Positions 19,115 through 26,806 of a DNA stretch of 64,000 nucleotides are shown here, in pieces. The notes beneath the pieces are model-generated. The model did not search any database. It saw only the letters and a list, made by a program, of their open reading frames with translations, and was not told the origin of the DNA. This DNA comes from Pseudomonas fluorescens (GTDB lineage: Bacteria; Pseudomonadota; Gammaproteobacteria; Pseudomonadales; Pseudomonadaceae), in NCBI RefSeq assembly GCF_000802965.1, contig NZ_JSAK01000008.1, positions 287,220-351,219 on the forward strand, in the 5' to 3' direction. The first letter of the stretch is position 1, and every line of letters begins with the position of its first letter. A program made the position numbers and the translations under genes.

Positions 19115-20471
19115 GCCGTTGAAACTTGCTGTCGTCGGCCACACCAACGTCGGCAAAACCTCGTTGCTGCGTACCCTGACCCGCGATGTCGGATTCGGCG
19201 AAGTGTCCCATCGCCCCAGCACCACGCGGCACGTCGAAGGCGCACGCCTGTCGGTGGACGGCGAACCGCTGCTCGATCTCTACGACACGCCGGGCCTGGA
19301 AGACGCCATCGCCCTGCTCGATTATCTCGAACGCCTGGAACGGCCCGGCGAAAGACTGGACGGCCCGGCGCGACTGGCCCGCTTCCTCGATGGCAGCGAA
19401 GCGCGGCAGCGTTTCGAACAGGAAGCCAAAGTCTTGCGCCAGCTATTGGCTTCGGACGCCGGTCTCTATGTGATCGATGCCCGGGAGCCGGTGCTGGCCA
19501 AGTATCGCGATGAGCTGGAAGTGCTCGCCAGTTGCGGCAAACCGCTGCTGCCGGTGCTGAATTTCGTCAGCAGCGCCAACCACCGCGAACCGGCCTGGCG
19601 TGAAGCGCTGGCGCGGCTGGGTTTGCATGCTCTGGTGCGTTTCGACAGCGTCGCGCCCCCGGAAGATGGTGAGCGTCGACTCTATGAAAGCCTCGCCCTG
19701 CTGCTGGAAACCGCGCGGCCGCAACTGGAACGTTTGATCGCCGATCAGCAAGCCCAACGCCTGGCGCGTGAACAAAGTGCCGCGCGGCTGATTGCCGAAT
19801 TATTGATCGATTGCGCAGCCTGTCGACGCAGCGTGGTCAGCGAAGCCGAGCAGGAACAGCAAGCCATCAGCGAACTGCGCAAAGCGGTGCGCCAACGGGA
19901 ACAGCGCTGCGTCGAGTCCCTGCTCAAGCTTTACGCGTTCCGCCCGCAGGATGCTGCCGCCAGCGATCTGCCGCTGCTTGATGGCCGCTGGGGCGATGAC
20001 CTGTTCAACCCCGAAACCCTAAAACAATTGGGCGTGCGAGTCGGTGGCGGCATCGCTGCCGGGGCCGCCGCCGGAGCCGGAGTCGATCTGCTGGTCGGCG
20101 GCATCACCCTCGGCGCCGCCGCACTGGCGGGTGCCATCGCCGGCGGTGCCCTGCAAACCGCCCGCAGTTATGGCAGCCGCTTGCTCGGCAAGCTCAAGGG
20201 CCAGCGCGAGCTGACCGTCGATGACAACGTGCTGCGACTGTTGGCCCTGCGGCAACGGCAACTGTTGCAAGCGCTCAATGCTCGCGGGCACGCGGCGATG
20301 GACAGCATTCAGGTGGCCACGCCCCAGGACAAGACCTGGCGCGAAGGCAAGTTGCCCGAGGCCCTGAACAAGGCCCGGGCGTATCCGCAGTGGTCGTCGC
20401 TCAACCCGCATCCGAAGCTGAATCAGGCGGAGCGGCAGGAGCAGATCGAGGTTCTGGCGCAGCAGTTGTAG
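19107..20471 (+). CDS. DUF3482 GTPase with membrane-inserting glycine zipper
   Basis: This 454-residue protein starts with an Era/HSR1-like G domain: G1 loop GHTNVGKTS (11-19), a switch with STTRHVEG (38-45) and G3 DTPG (60-63). The canonical G4 NKxD is not seen; the matching strand ends LNFVS (151-155), so guanine selectivity is uncertain. A helical middle follows. A glycine/alanine zipper at about 307-352 (GGGIAAGAAAGAGVDLLVGG) could insert in the membrane or pack against its DUF2868 partner. It overlaps that gene by 8 bases. The family has no established role. The layout of G domain plus helical stalk plus hydrophobic zipper recalls membrane-remodelling GTPases, but this is an inference. 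Confidence 0.8.
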   Translation: MTKPLKLAVVGHTNVGKTSLLRTLTRDVGFGEVSHRPSTTRHVEGARLSVDGEPLLDLYDTPGLEDAIALLDYLERLERPGERLDGPARLARFLDGSEARQRFEQEAKVLRQLLASDAGLYVIDAREPVLAKYRDELEVLASCGKPLLPVLNFVSSANHREPAWREALARLGLHALVRFDSVAPPEDGERRLYESLALLLETARPQLERLIADQQAQRLAREQSAARLIAELLIDCAACRRSVVSEAEQEQQAISELRKAVRQREQRCVESLLKLYAFRPQDAAASDLPLLDGRWGDDLFNPETLKQLGVRVGGGIAAGAAAGAGVDLLVGGITLGAAALAGAIAGGALQTARSYGSRLLGKLKGQRELTVDDNVLRLLALRQRQLLQALNARGHAAMDSIQVATPQDKTWREGKLPEALNKARAYPQWSSLNPHPKLNQAERQEQIEVLAQQL

Positions 20472-20503
20472 AGGTCGGACTGTTTGTATTGTCTGGACTG
20501 GCC

Positions 20504-20572
20504 CCATCGCGAGCAGGCTCACTCCCACATTGGAATGCGTTCCCCTGTAGGAGTGAGCCTGCTCGCGATGGC
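20504..20572. repeat. REP doublet between the DUF3482 gene and the Ca-binding gene
   Basis: ATCGCGAGCAGGCTCACTCC and GGAGTGAGCCTGCTCGCGAT lie only about 20 bases apart at a convergent junction. Both arms carry the same compensatory change (CACTCC/GGAGTG), which keeps the pairing. Confidence 0.9.
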
Positions 20573-20595
20573 CGTGACGCGGTTTCGAACATTGA

Positions 20596-21021
20596 TCACT
20601 GCCGATCCAACTTCAGGTATTCCCGCACCAACGCATTGACCCGAGTCCGATCCGTGCGATTGGCACGGCCGTCGTTGTCCACATCGGTGCACAGCACATT
20701 CTCGAAAGCGCCATCGTTGTCGAGGTCATGAACAGCAGCCTTGTAGGCAATGTTCGAACCTTCATGGAAATGCAGCCGCACCGAGTCCGGCGATCCGTCG
20801 GCGGTGGGGTTCAGCGAAAACATACGCAGATGCCGTTCCTCACCTTCACCGTCGTTGAACCATCTGCACTTGAAGTAATGAGTGCCGAAGGTTTTCAGCC
20901 GCAGAACTTCATCGTCCGTCGCTTCACGCAGCCATAGTTCATCTTGAAAAAACTGCAACCGCAGCGTATCTGCAACCCCTTTTCCGCTTCGATCCTGTGC
21001 AATCACCTTCAAAAAACGCAT
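20596..21021 (-). CDS. Small protein with a dockerin-type calcium loop
   Basis: This 141-residue protein has no signal peptide or membrane helix. The C-terminal part has a D-x-D-x-D-G loop at 99-104 and a second loop DVDNDGRANRTD (113-124). The second keeps all positions (1, 3, 5, 9, 12) of a dockerin/EF-hand calcium loop. The N-terminal part is beta-rich, with WFNDGEGEERHLRMFSL. I chose ATG 21021 because a strong AAGGAGG lies just upstream; the open frame extends 15 codons further without an RBS. The full function is unknown. It is preceded 85 bases upstream by the PhnZ-like gene on the same strand. Confidence 0.68.
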   Translation of the reverse strand: MRFLKVIAQDRSGKGVADTLRLQFFQDELWLREATDDEVLRLKTFGTHYFKCRWFNDGEGEERHLRMFSLNPTADGSPDSVRLHFHEGSNIAYKAAVHDLDNDGAFENVLCTDVDNDGRANRTDRTRVNALVREYLKLDRQ

Positions 21022-21106
21022 CCATTCGCCTCCTTGGGAAAAGCTCAGCTTGAGCGCTGCCAACAAGGCGAACCATGCGCGTTTTCTCTATCCGCCGTCA
21101 GACTCT

Positions 21107-21673
21107 TCAGCAGACCTCGCGGGACAAGACGGCGACGGCCTTGCGCTTCAACACGCCAAGATCAATCACCGGCACATGCATCTCCTTGGCCAGCTCATCC
21201 CACTGCCGCATGCGCAAACTGACCTCACACAACGGGTCCTTTTCAAACACCTGCGCCTCAGCCTCAGTCATCACCCCTCCCTGATATTCCAGGGTTCGGC
21301 GACTGGCTTCGCTCAAGCGCTCGTAATAACCAGGCTCCCTGAGCGTCAGATAACGCTTGGCCTGGACGTGGTATTCCACCAGCCGCGCCATGCGCTCACT
21401 GAATCCAATGTTGCGCAGGTAGTCGGCGCCCAGACGCTCATGGCTGACCACACCGAAACCGCCCATGTTTTCGGCGTTCTCGGCGCAGATATGCCCGATG
21501 TCGTGAAAGAACGCCGCCAGGACCACTTCGTCATCGAAGCCCTCGGCCATCGCGTATTGCGCGGCTTGGGACATGTGTTCGATTTGCGACACTGGCTCGC
21601 CGATGTAGTCGCTGGCGCCAAAGCGTTCGTACAGGGCGAATACCTCGGCGATCACTTGATCGTTGCGGCCCAT
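21107..21673 (-). CDS. PhnZ/TmpB-like HD-domain mixed-valent diiron oxygenase
   Basis: This 188-residue protein matches the HD-domain oxygenase of phosphonate degradation. PhnZ cleaves the C-P bond of a 1-hydroxy-2-aminoethylphosphonate with oxygen. Motifs are nearly collinear with PhnZ: Tyr23 and Glu26 in DYIGE (the substrate-gating pair), metal ligands His33, His57-Asp58 (FFHDIGH), His78, His102, and a late Asp159 (RQWDELA). I used ATG 21673; the frame is open upstream across a REP. It lies downstream of an aminoethylphosphonate-type ABC transporter on the same strand. The 2-oxoglutarate hydroxylase that normally makes the substrate (PhnY/TmpA) is not in this window. Confidence 0.82.
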   Translation of the reverse strand: MGRNDQVIAEVFALYERFGASDYIGEPVSQIEHMSQAAQYAMAEGFDDEVVLAAFFHDIGHICAENAENMGGFGVVSHERLGADYLRNIGFSERMARLVEYHVQAKRYLTLREPGYYERLSEASRRTLEYQGGVMTEAEAQVFEKDPLCEVSLRMRQWDELAKEMHVPVIDLGVLKRKAVAVLSREVC

Positions 21674-21718
21674 CGAAAATCCCCCAATCAGTGAAATTTG
21701 TGGTGAAGGGTAGACCGC

Positions 21719-21812
21719 TATCGCTGGCAAGCCAGCTCCCACAGGGTTCACTGGTGTTCACACATTTTGCGCTTAACCTCGTCCATTGTAGGAGCTGGCT
21801 TGCCCGCGATGA
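21719..21812. repeat. REP doublet between the phosphonate transporter and oxygenase genes
   Basis: ATCGCTGGCAAGCCAGCTCC and GGAGCTGGCTTGCCCGCGAT flank about 40 bases. The arms belong to two subfamilies (CCAGC against CCCGC), so this doublet is mixed. It sits inside the minus-strand phosphonate block and may weaken readthrough from the transporter into the oxygenase gene. Confidence 0.85.
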
Positions 21813-21834
21813 GGCCCGTCAGCCAATAAAGAGC

Positions 21835-22860
21835 TTACTTGGCCGCCACTTTCTCGGACTTGCCGTCATAGCGCTTGCGCCATTCGGTCAGGATTTCATC
21901 GCGGTTCTTCGAGGCCCAGGCAAAGTCGTTCTTGATCAAACGTTGCTCATAGTCCGCCGGCAATTCGGTCTGCGGCTTGGCGATGCCGGGTTGAGCGAGG
22001 ACGGCGAAGTTTTCTTTGTACAACTCCATCGCCTCAGGGCTGGCCGAGAAGTCCGCCAGTTTTTTCGCCGCGTCTTCGTGTGGCGTGCCTTTGATCACAG
22101 CCGTCGCTTCGATCTCCCAGCCCAAGCCTTCTTTCGGCAGGATGATGTCCAGCGGCGCGCCCTGGCGTTTCAGCTGAACGGCCGGGTACTCGAAGGAAAT
22201 ACCGATCGGGAACTCGCCCGCCGCTGCCAGTTTGCAAGGCTTGGAACCGGAGTGAACGTACTGGCCGATGTTCTGGTGCAGGCCATCCATGTACGCCCAG
22301 CCCTGTTTCTCGCCGAAGGTTTGCAGCCAGGCGCTGACGTCGAGGAAACCGGTGCCCGAAGATGCCGGGTTGGGCATGACGATCTTGCCTTTGTATTCAG
22401 GCTTGGTCAGGTCCTGCCAGCTCACCGGTTTGCTCAGTCCCTGCTTCTCCGCTTCGACGGTGTTGAAGCAAATGGTCGCGGCCCAGACGTCCATGCCGAC
22501 CCAGGCTGGCGGGTTGGCGGCGTCGCGGTAGTTGCCGCCGATCTTGCCCAGGTCTTTTGGCGCGTAGCTTTGCAGCATGCCTTGCTGGTCGAGGATCGCC
22601 AGGCTCGAAGCGGCCAGGCCCCAAACGGCATCAGCTTGCGGGCGTTCTTTTTCGGCCAGCAGTTTGGCGGTGATGATGCCGGTGGAGTCGCGTACCCATT
22701 TGATCTCGACGTCCGGATTGGCCTTTTCGAAGGCTTCTTTATAGGTCTTCAGTTGTTCGGCTTCGAGGGCGGTGTACACCGTCAACTCGGTTTTCGCCGC
22801 GAAGGCGTTCAGGCTGAAAGCGGTGAGGACAGCAGCGGCCAGGGCCAGGGGCTTGAACAT
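21835..22860 (-). CDS. phnS: 2-aminoethylphosphonate-type ABC transporter, binding protein
   Basis: This 341-residue periplasmic solute-binding protein has a signal peptide (MFKPLALAAAVLTAFSLNAFAA). The mature protein starts KTELTVYTALEAEQLKTYKEAF, typical of the iron/AEP-binding class 1 fold that includes PhnS. It is followed by the permease (gap about 38 bases) and preceded by the ATPase in transcription order phnT-permease-phnS-oxygenase. I chose ATG 22860, which has AGGAAA upstream. Ferric-iron-type ligands remain an alternative for this fold, but the HD oxygenase next door favours 2-aminoethylphosphonate. Confidence 0.8.
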   Translation of the reverse strand: MFKPLALAAAVLTAFSLNAFAAKTELTVYTALEAEQLKTYKEAFEKANPDVEIKWVRDSTGIITAKLLAEKERPQADAVWGLAASSLAILDQQGMLQSYAPKDLGKIGGNYRDAANPPAWVGMDVWAATICFNTVEAEKQGLSKPVSWQDLTKPEYKGKIVMPNPASSGTGFLDVSAWLQTFGEKQGWAYMDGLHQNIGQYVHSGSKPCKLAAAGEFPIGISFEYPAVQLKRQGAPLDIILPKEGLGWEIEATAVIKGTPHEDAAKKLADFSASPEAMELYKENFAVLAQPGIAKPQTELPADYEQRLIKNDFAWASKNRDEILTEWRKRYDGKSEKVAAK

Positions 22861-22898
22861 GATCTTTTCCTGTTTTGAGTTGAGGGGTTGTACGGAAA

Positions 22899-24623
22899 TC
22901 AATGACCGGGCGCGGTCTGCCGCCAGGCCTGTGAGCGGCGCAACAAACCGCGCGAAGCCCAGGCCAGCAGCAGCGAGACGCCCGCCGAGGTGAACAAAAT
23001 CAGGGTCGACATCGCCGCCGCGCCGCCGACATTGCCGGCGTCATCCATGTTCAGCACCGCCACCGCCGCGAGAATGGTGTCGGGGCTGTAGAGGAAGATC
23101 GCCGCCGAAACCGTGGTCATGGCCGAGACGAACAGGTAGCGCACGATGTCCAGCAGCGCCGGCAGGCAGATCGGCACGGTGACGCGTAGGTAGTGTCGGT
23201 ACAGCGGCGCCTTGAGCGACAACGCGGCGGCTTCGAACTCGGCATCGAGCTGGCGCAACGCGGTGGTGGCGGTCATTTGCGCGGTGGTCAAATAATGAGC
23301 AATGGTGCAGACCACCAGCAGGGTCATGGTCCCGTAGAGCACGTGCAGCGGGTTGCCGGTGAGGTTGAAGAAGAAAACGTAGCCCAGCCCCAACACCAGA
23401 CCCGGCACTGCCATCGGCACGAAACTGAGCATGCGCAGGGTCAGGTTCAGTCCGCGTTGGCCCCTGGTTTTTTCCATCAGATAGGCGCCGGTGAAAATCA
23501 GCACGCTACCGATCAGCGCCGTGCACAAGGCCATCTTCACGCTGTTGCCGTAGGCCAGCCAGCCACCGCCTGCGGTGTCGTTGAATTGGTAGTGGTTAAG
23601 CGACAATGACAGGTTGTACGGCCAGAACTTCACCAACGACGAGAACACTGCCATGCCGAACACCAGCAGCAACGCTGCACTGATCAACAGGACGATGGCC
23701 AGGTAGCAACCGTCGCGCAGCTTCGACGGCACCGGTTTGAACACTTGCGCCCGGCCGCTCATGGAGTCGCCGTGACGCCGACGCAACCACGCATCGACAC
23801 CGAAGCTGAACAGCGCCGGCAGCAACAGCACCATGCCGATCAACGCACCGCGACCGAATTGCTGTTGGCCGACCACGGCTTTGTAAGCCTCCAGCGCCAG
23901 CACTTGGTAGTCGCCACCGACCACCACCGGCACACCGAAGTCGGTGATGGTCAGGGTGAACACCAGACAGAACGCGGCGAACACCGCCTGACGGGTCGCT
24001 GGCCAGGTGATGCTGCGGAAGGCTTTCGCCGGACTGGCGCCCATGCTGGCAGCGGCATCGAACAGTCGCGCATCCGCTAGAGACAATGCCGACAGCAAAA
24101 TCATCAAAGCGTGTGGGAAGGTGTAGATGACCTCACCCAGAACAATGCCCCAGAAGCCGTAGATATTGTCCGAGAGCAAACCGCGCAGCATGCCCTGGTT
24201 GCCGAACAGGTAAACCAGTGCAATCCCCGGCAGCATCGATGGCGCCATCAGTGGCAGCAACGAGATGCCGCGCCAGATGCCCTTGCCCGGAATCATTGTG
24301 CGTTGCAGGGCGTAGGCAAACAGGTAGGCCAGCGGTACGACGATGGCCGCAACGCTGAGGGAAACCTTCAAACTGTTGCCCAGCAACCAGTGGAAGTTTT
24401 CACTGGTGACCAACTCACGAGCAGCGACCCAACCACCGCCCTGCCCGGCCTCGGAACTGAAACCTCGCCAGAAAATCGCCAACAACGGCATCAGCACCGC
24501 GACGCCGAGCAACACCAGCAAAAGCACTTTGCCGCCCACCACAAAGATCCGGTCGCCGATCTCGGCGCGAGAAACCTGCCGAACCTGCTTGTGCGGAATC
24601 GGCAGCGCGATGTTCGCGCTCAT
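22899..24623 (-). CDS. 2-aminoethylphosphonate-type ABC transporter, fused permease
   Basis: This 574-residue inner-membrane protein has two consecutive binding-protein-dependent permease domains (about 60-290 and 330-560), about 12 helices in all. In the enteric system these are two proteins, PhnU and PhnV. Permease EAA-type loops are visible in each half (DAAASMGASPAKAFRSITWP and EAAALSLKAPLYRHYLRVTVP-like). Its start codon overlaps the ATPase stop codon by one base (TGATG), so the two are translationally coupled. It carries the substrate captured by PhnS across the membrane. Confidence 0.85.
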   Translation of the reverse strand: MSANIALPIPHKQVRQVSRAEIGDRIFVVGGKVLLLVLLGVAVLMPLLAIFWRGFSSEAGQGGGWVAARELVTSENFHWLLGNSLKVSLSVAAIVVPLAYLFAYALQRTMIPGKGIWRGISLLPLMAPSMLPGIALVYLFGNQGMLRGLLSDNIYGFWGIVLGEVIYTFPHALMILLSALSLADARLFDAAASMGASPAKAFRSITWPATRQAVFAAFCLVFTLTITDFGVPVVVGGDYQVLALEAYKAVVGQQQFGRGALIGMVLLLPALFSFGVDAWLRRRHGDSMSGRAQVFKPVPSKLRDGCYLAIVLLISAALLLVFGMAVFSSLVKFWPYNLSLSLNHYQFNDTAGGGWLAYGNSVKMALCTALIGSVLIFTGAYLMEKTRGQRGLNLTLRMLSFVPMAVPGLVLGLGYVFFFNLTGNPLHVLYGTMTLLVVCTIAHYLTTAQMTATTALRQLDAEFEAAALSLKAPLYRHYLRVTVPICLPALLDIVRYLFVSAMTTVSAAIFLYSPDTILAAVAVLNMDDAGNVGGAAAMSTLILFTSAGVSLLLAWASRGLLRRSQAWRQTAPGH

Positions 24624-25699
24624 CAGGCAAACACCTGCAGGCTGCGCGGCGGCAAGGCGACCATGATTTGCTGCGAGCCCAGGCGCGGCATGGCTTCCGG
24701 CGCCAGTTCGGCCAGCAAGGCATGGCCCGGCAGTTGATCGAGTTCAAAGCTCATGCGGCAGCGGTTGCCGAGGAACGTGATCTCGCGAACCTTGGCCGGG
24801 AACAGGTTTTCTTCGTGCACCGGCGGGTTGACGTTGATCGCTTCGGGGCGGCAGAACAAACGGCCCGAAGCGTTCTTGGCGCTGCCGTCAGGCAGGCGCA
24901 GGTTCATCCCGCCGACCTGAGCGTGACTCTCGCTGTTGCGCTGGAACGGCAGCCAGTTGCCCTGGCCGACGAACTCCGCCACGAACGGCGTGGCCGGGCG
25001 GTTGTAGATTTCCTGCGGCGTGGCGTATTGCTCGACCTTGCCGTTATTCATCACGGCGATGCGGTCGGCCATCAGCATGGCCTCGTCCTGATTGTGCGTG
25101 ACCATCAGGGTGGTGACGCCGAGGTTGCGTTGCAGTTGACGCAATTCGGTGCACAGATGCTCGCGGACCCGAGCATCGAGGGCCGACATCGGTTCGTCGA
25201 GCAACAATAGCGAAGGCGCCGGTGCCAGGGCGCGCGCCAGTGCTACACGTTGCTGCTGACCGCCGGACAACTGGCCGGGGTACTTTTTCTCACTGCCGCT
25301 CAGGCCGACCAGTTCCAGCATCTGACCGACACGCTGGCGCACTTCATCGCGGCCACTGCCGGTGAGGCCGTAGGCAATGTTCGCTTCGACGGTGAGATTG
25401 GGGAACAACGCGTAGGACTGAAACAGAATCCCGTAGTCCCGGGCCTGCGGCGCCAAATGGGAAACGTCTCGATCGCCGAGGTACAACTCGCCGCTGTCCT
25501 GCTTTTCCAGACCGGCGATGCAGCGCAGCAAGGTGGTTTTACCGCAGCCCGAAGGGCCGAGCAGGCACACCAGTTCGCCAGCCGCCACGTCGAGGGACAC
25601 GTTGTCCAGCGCAGTGAAGGCGCCGAAGCGTTTCTGCACGCCGCGCACTTTCATCGGCGCACCGGGGTTGGTCAGGGCAGTTGCGATCGCGTTGTTCAT
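24623..25699 (-). CDS. phnT: 2-aminoethylphosphonate-type ABC transporter, ATPase
   Basis: This 358-residue ABC ATPase has Walker A GPSGCGKTTL, Q-loop around LFQSYALFPN, signature LSGGQQQRVALARAL, Walker B LLLLDEP and the switch His in MVTHNQDEA. A C-terminal TOBE-like domain (about 270-355) is typical of the PotA/FbpC/PhnT group. It is first in the minus-strand phosphonate operon. The 227 bases upstream hold a REP and probably the operon promoter. The adjacent LysR protein is a candidate regulator. Confidence 0.85.
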   Translation of the reverse strand: MNNAIATALTNPGAPMKVRGVQKRFGAFTALDNVSLDVAAGELVCLLGPSGCGKTTLLRCIAGLEKQDSGELYLGDRDVSHLAPQARDYGILFQSYALFPNLTVEANIAYGLTGSGRDEVRQRVGQMLELVGLSGSEKKYPGQLSGGQQQRVALARALAPAPSLLLLDEPMSALDARVREHLCTELRQLQRNLGVTTLMVTHNQDEAMLMADRIAVMNNGKVEQYATPQEIYNRPATPFVAEFVGQGNWLPFQRNSESHAQVGGMNLRLPDGSAKNASGRLFCRPEAINVNPPVHEENLFPAKVREITFLGNRCRMSFELDQLPGHALLAELAPEAMPRLGSQQIMVALPPRSLQVFA

Positions 25700-25827
25700 G
25701 GACGGGCCTCATCTAGCAGATGAAGCCATCCTAGGGTTGTAATGAGTCCGTCATATGGCAGTAAGGCAAAAACGGCTGATAGTGGTATTCGAGGATTTTG
25801 GATGAGCACGTCAAGCAATGATTAATC

Positions 25828-25920
25828 TGTGGCGAGGGAGCTTGCTCCCGCTGGACTGCGCAGCAGGCCCGATTTTTGGGGCCGCTTCGCGACCCAGCGG
25901 GAGCAAGCTCCCTCGCCACA
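25828..25920. repeat. REP doublet, GCGAGGGAGCTTGCTCCC family
   Basis: TGTGGCGAGGGAGCTTGCTC and its inverse lie between the LysR stop and the phnT promoter region; the genes are co-directional. The right copy ends 6 bases before the LysR stop codon. Confidence 0.9.
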
Positions 25921-25926
25921 AAAGAT

Positions 25927-26796
25927 CTATGCCGGAGACATTTCCTGGGCCAACCCCAGAAACGCCGCCGGCAACCGCGCGCCTTTTCGCTCCTTGAGGC
26001 AGTACAAATACTCCGGCAGCAAAGGCGCATTCTCGATGGTCAGCACCCGCAACTGCGGATCGTGCGGCACTTCCTGGCGGGCTATGAGGCTGATGCCGAT
26101 GTTGCGCAGCACCGCCTCGCGGATCGACTCGCGACTGCCGATCTCCAGCAACGGCCCGATACTGACTCCGGCGCCAGCCAGCAACTCTTCGGTCATGCGC
26201 CGGGTGGTCGAACCCGATTCACGCATCAACAAGGTATGCCCCGCCAACGCGCTGAGCGGCACATGGTCGTGCACCGCCAATGGATGATTGCGATGCACCG
26301 CCAGCACCAGCGGATCGCTGCCGAGCACCCGCCGGATCAGCCGCGCATCCTCCAGCAACTGCGAGGACGCCGCGACATCCACCCGGTATTCCTCCAGCGC
26401 TTCGAGCACCTGCTGGGAATTGCCGATCTCCACCGACACTTCCACCTGCGGCAGGCGCTCGCGAAAGGTCTTCACCAGGTCGAGGATGTAATAAGGAGCC
26501 GTGGCCGCGATGCGCAACGTGCCCTGGACCTGACCGCTGTTACGCAGGAAAAACTCGATGTCGGCTTCCTGCTGCATCAGCGCCTTGACCATCGGCAACA
26601 GCCGCGCACCTTCATCACTGACACTGAGGCGACGACCGCCGCGGTAGAACAGTTCAACCGAGTACTGACTTTCGAGATTGCGAGTCTGCGTCGTCACCGT
26701 GGGTTGGCTCAAGCCGAGCTTCTTCGCCGCCAGGGTGATGCTGCCCAGGCGGGCCACCATGTAAAACGCCTTCAGCTCGGCACTCAGCACAACCAT
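25927..26796 (-). CDS. LysR-family regulator, probably of the phosphonate genes
   Basis: This 289-residue regulator has an N-terminal winged helix (about 1-60; recognition region GSITLAAKKLGLSQPTVTTQ) and a two-lobed effector domain. It is immediately upstream of the phosphonate transport operon on the same strand, separated by a REP doublet. LysR regulators of this subtype often accompany aminoethylphosphonate genes, so control of phnT-permease-phnS-oxygenase is inferred. It begins 10 bases after the cadA stop codon, so some readthrough from cadA is possible. Confidence 0.82.
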   Translation of the reverse strand: MVVLSAELKAFYMVARLGSITLAAKKLGLSQPTVTTQTRNLESQYSVELFYRGGRRLSVSDEGARLLPMVKALMQQEADIEFFLRNSGQVQGTLRIAATAPYYILDLVKTFRERLPQVEVSVEIGNSQQVLEALEEYRVDVAASSQLLEDARLIRRVLGSDPLVLAVHRNHPLAVHDHVPLSALAGHTLLMRESGSTTRRMTEELLAGAGVSIGPLLEIGSRESIREAVLRNIGISLIARQEVPHDPQLRVLTIENAPLLPEYLYCLKERKGARLPAAFLGLAQEMSPA

Positions 26797-26806
26797 CCCT
26801 CATCGT

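Noticed and set aside
20596..21021. Cellulosome dockerin
   Set aside because: Only one full loop is present, with no signal peptide, no cohesin and no glycoside hydrolase nearby; it is reported only as a calcium loop.
21835..25699. Ferric-iron ABC transporter
   Set aside because: The fold is shared with iron transporters, but the fused permease and the adjacent PhnZ-like oxygenase fit aminoethylphosphonate better.
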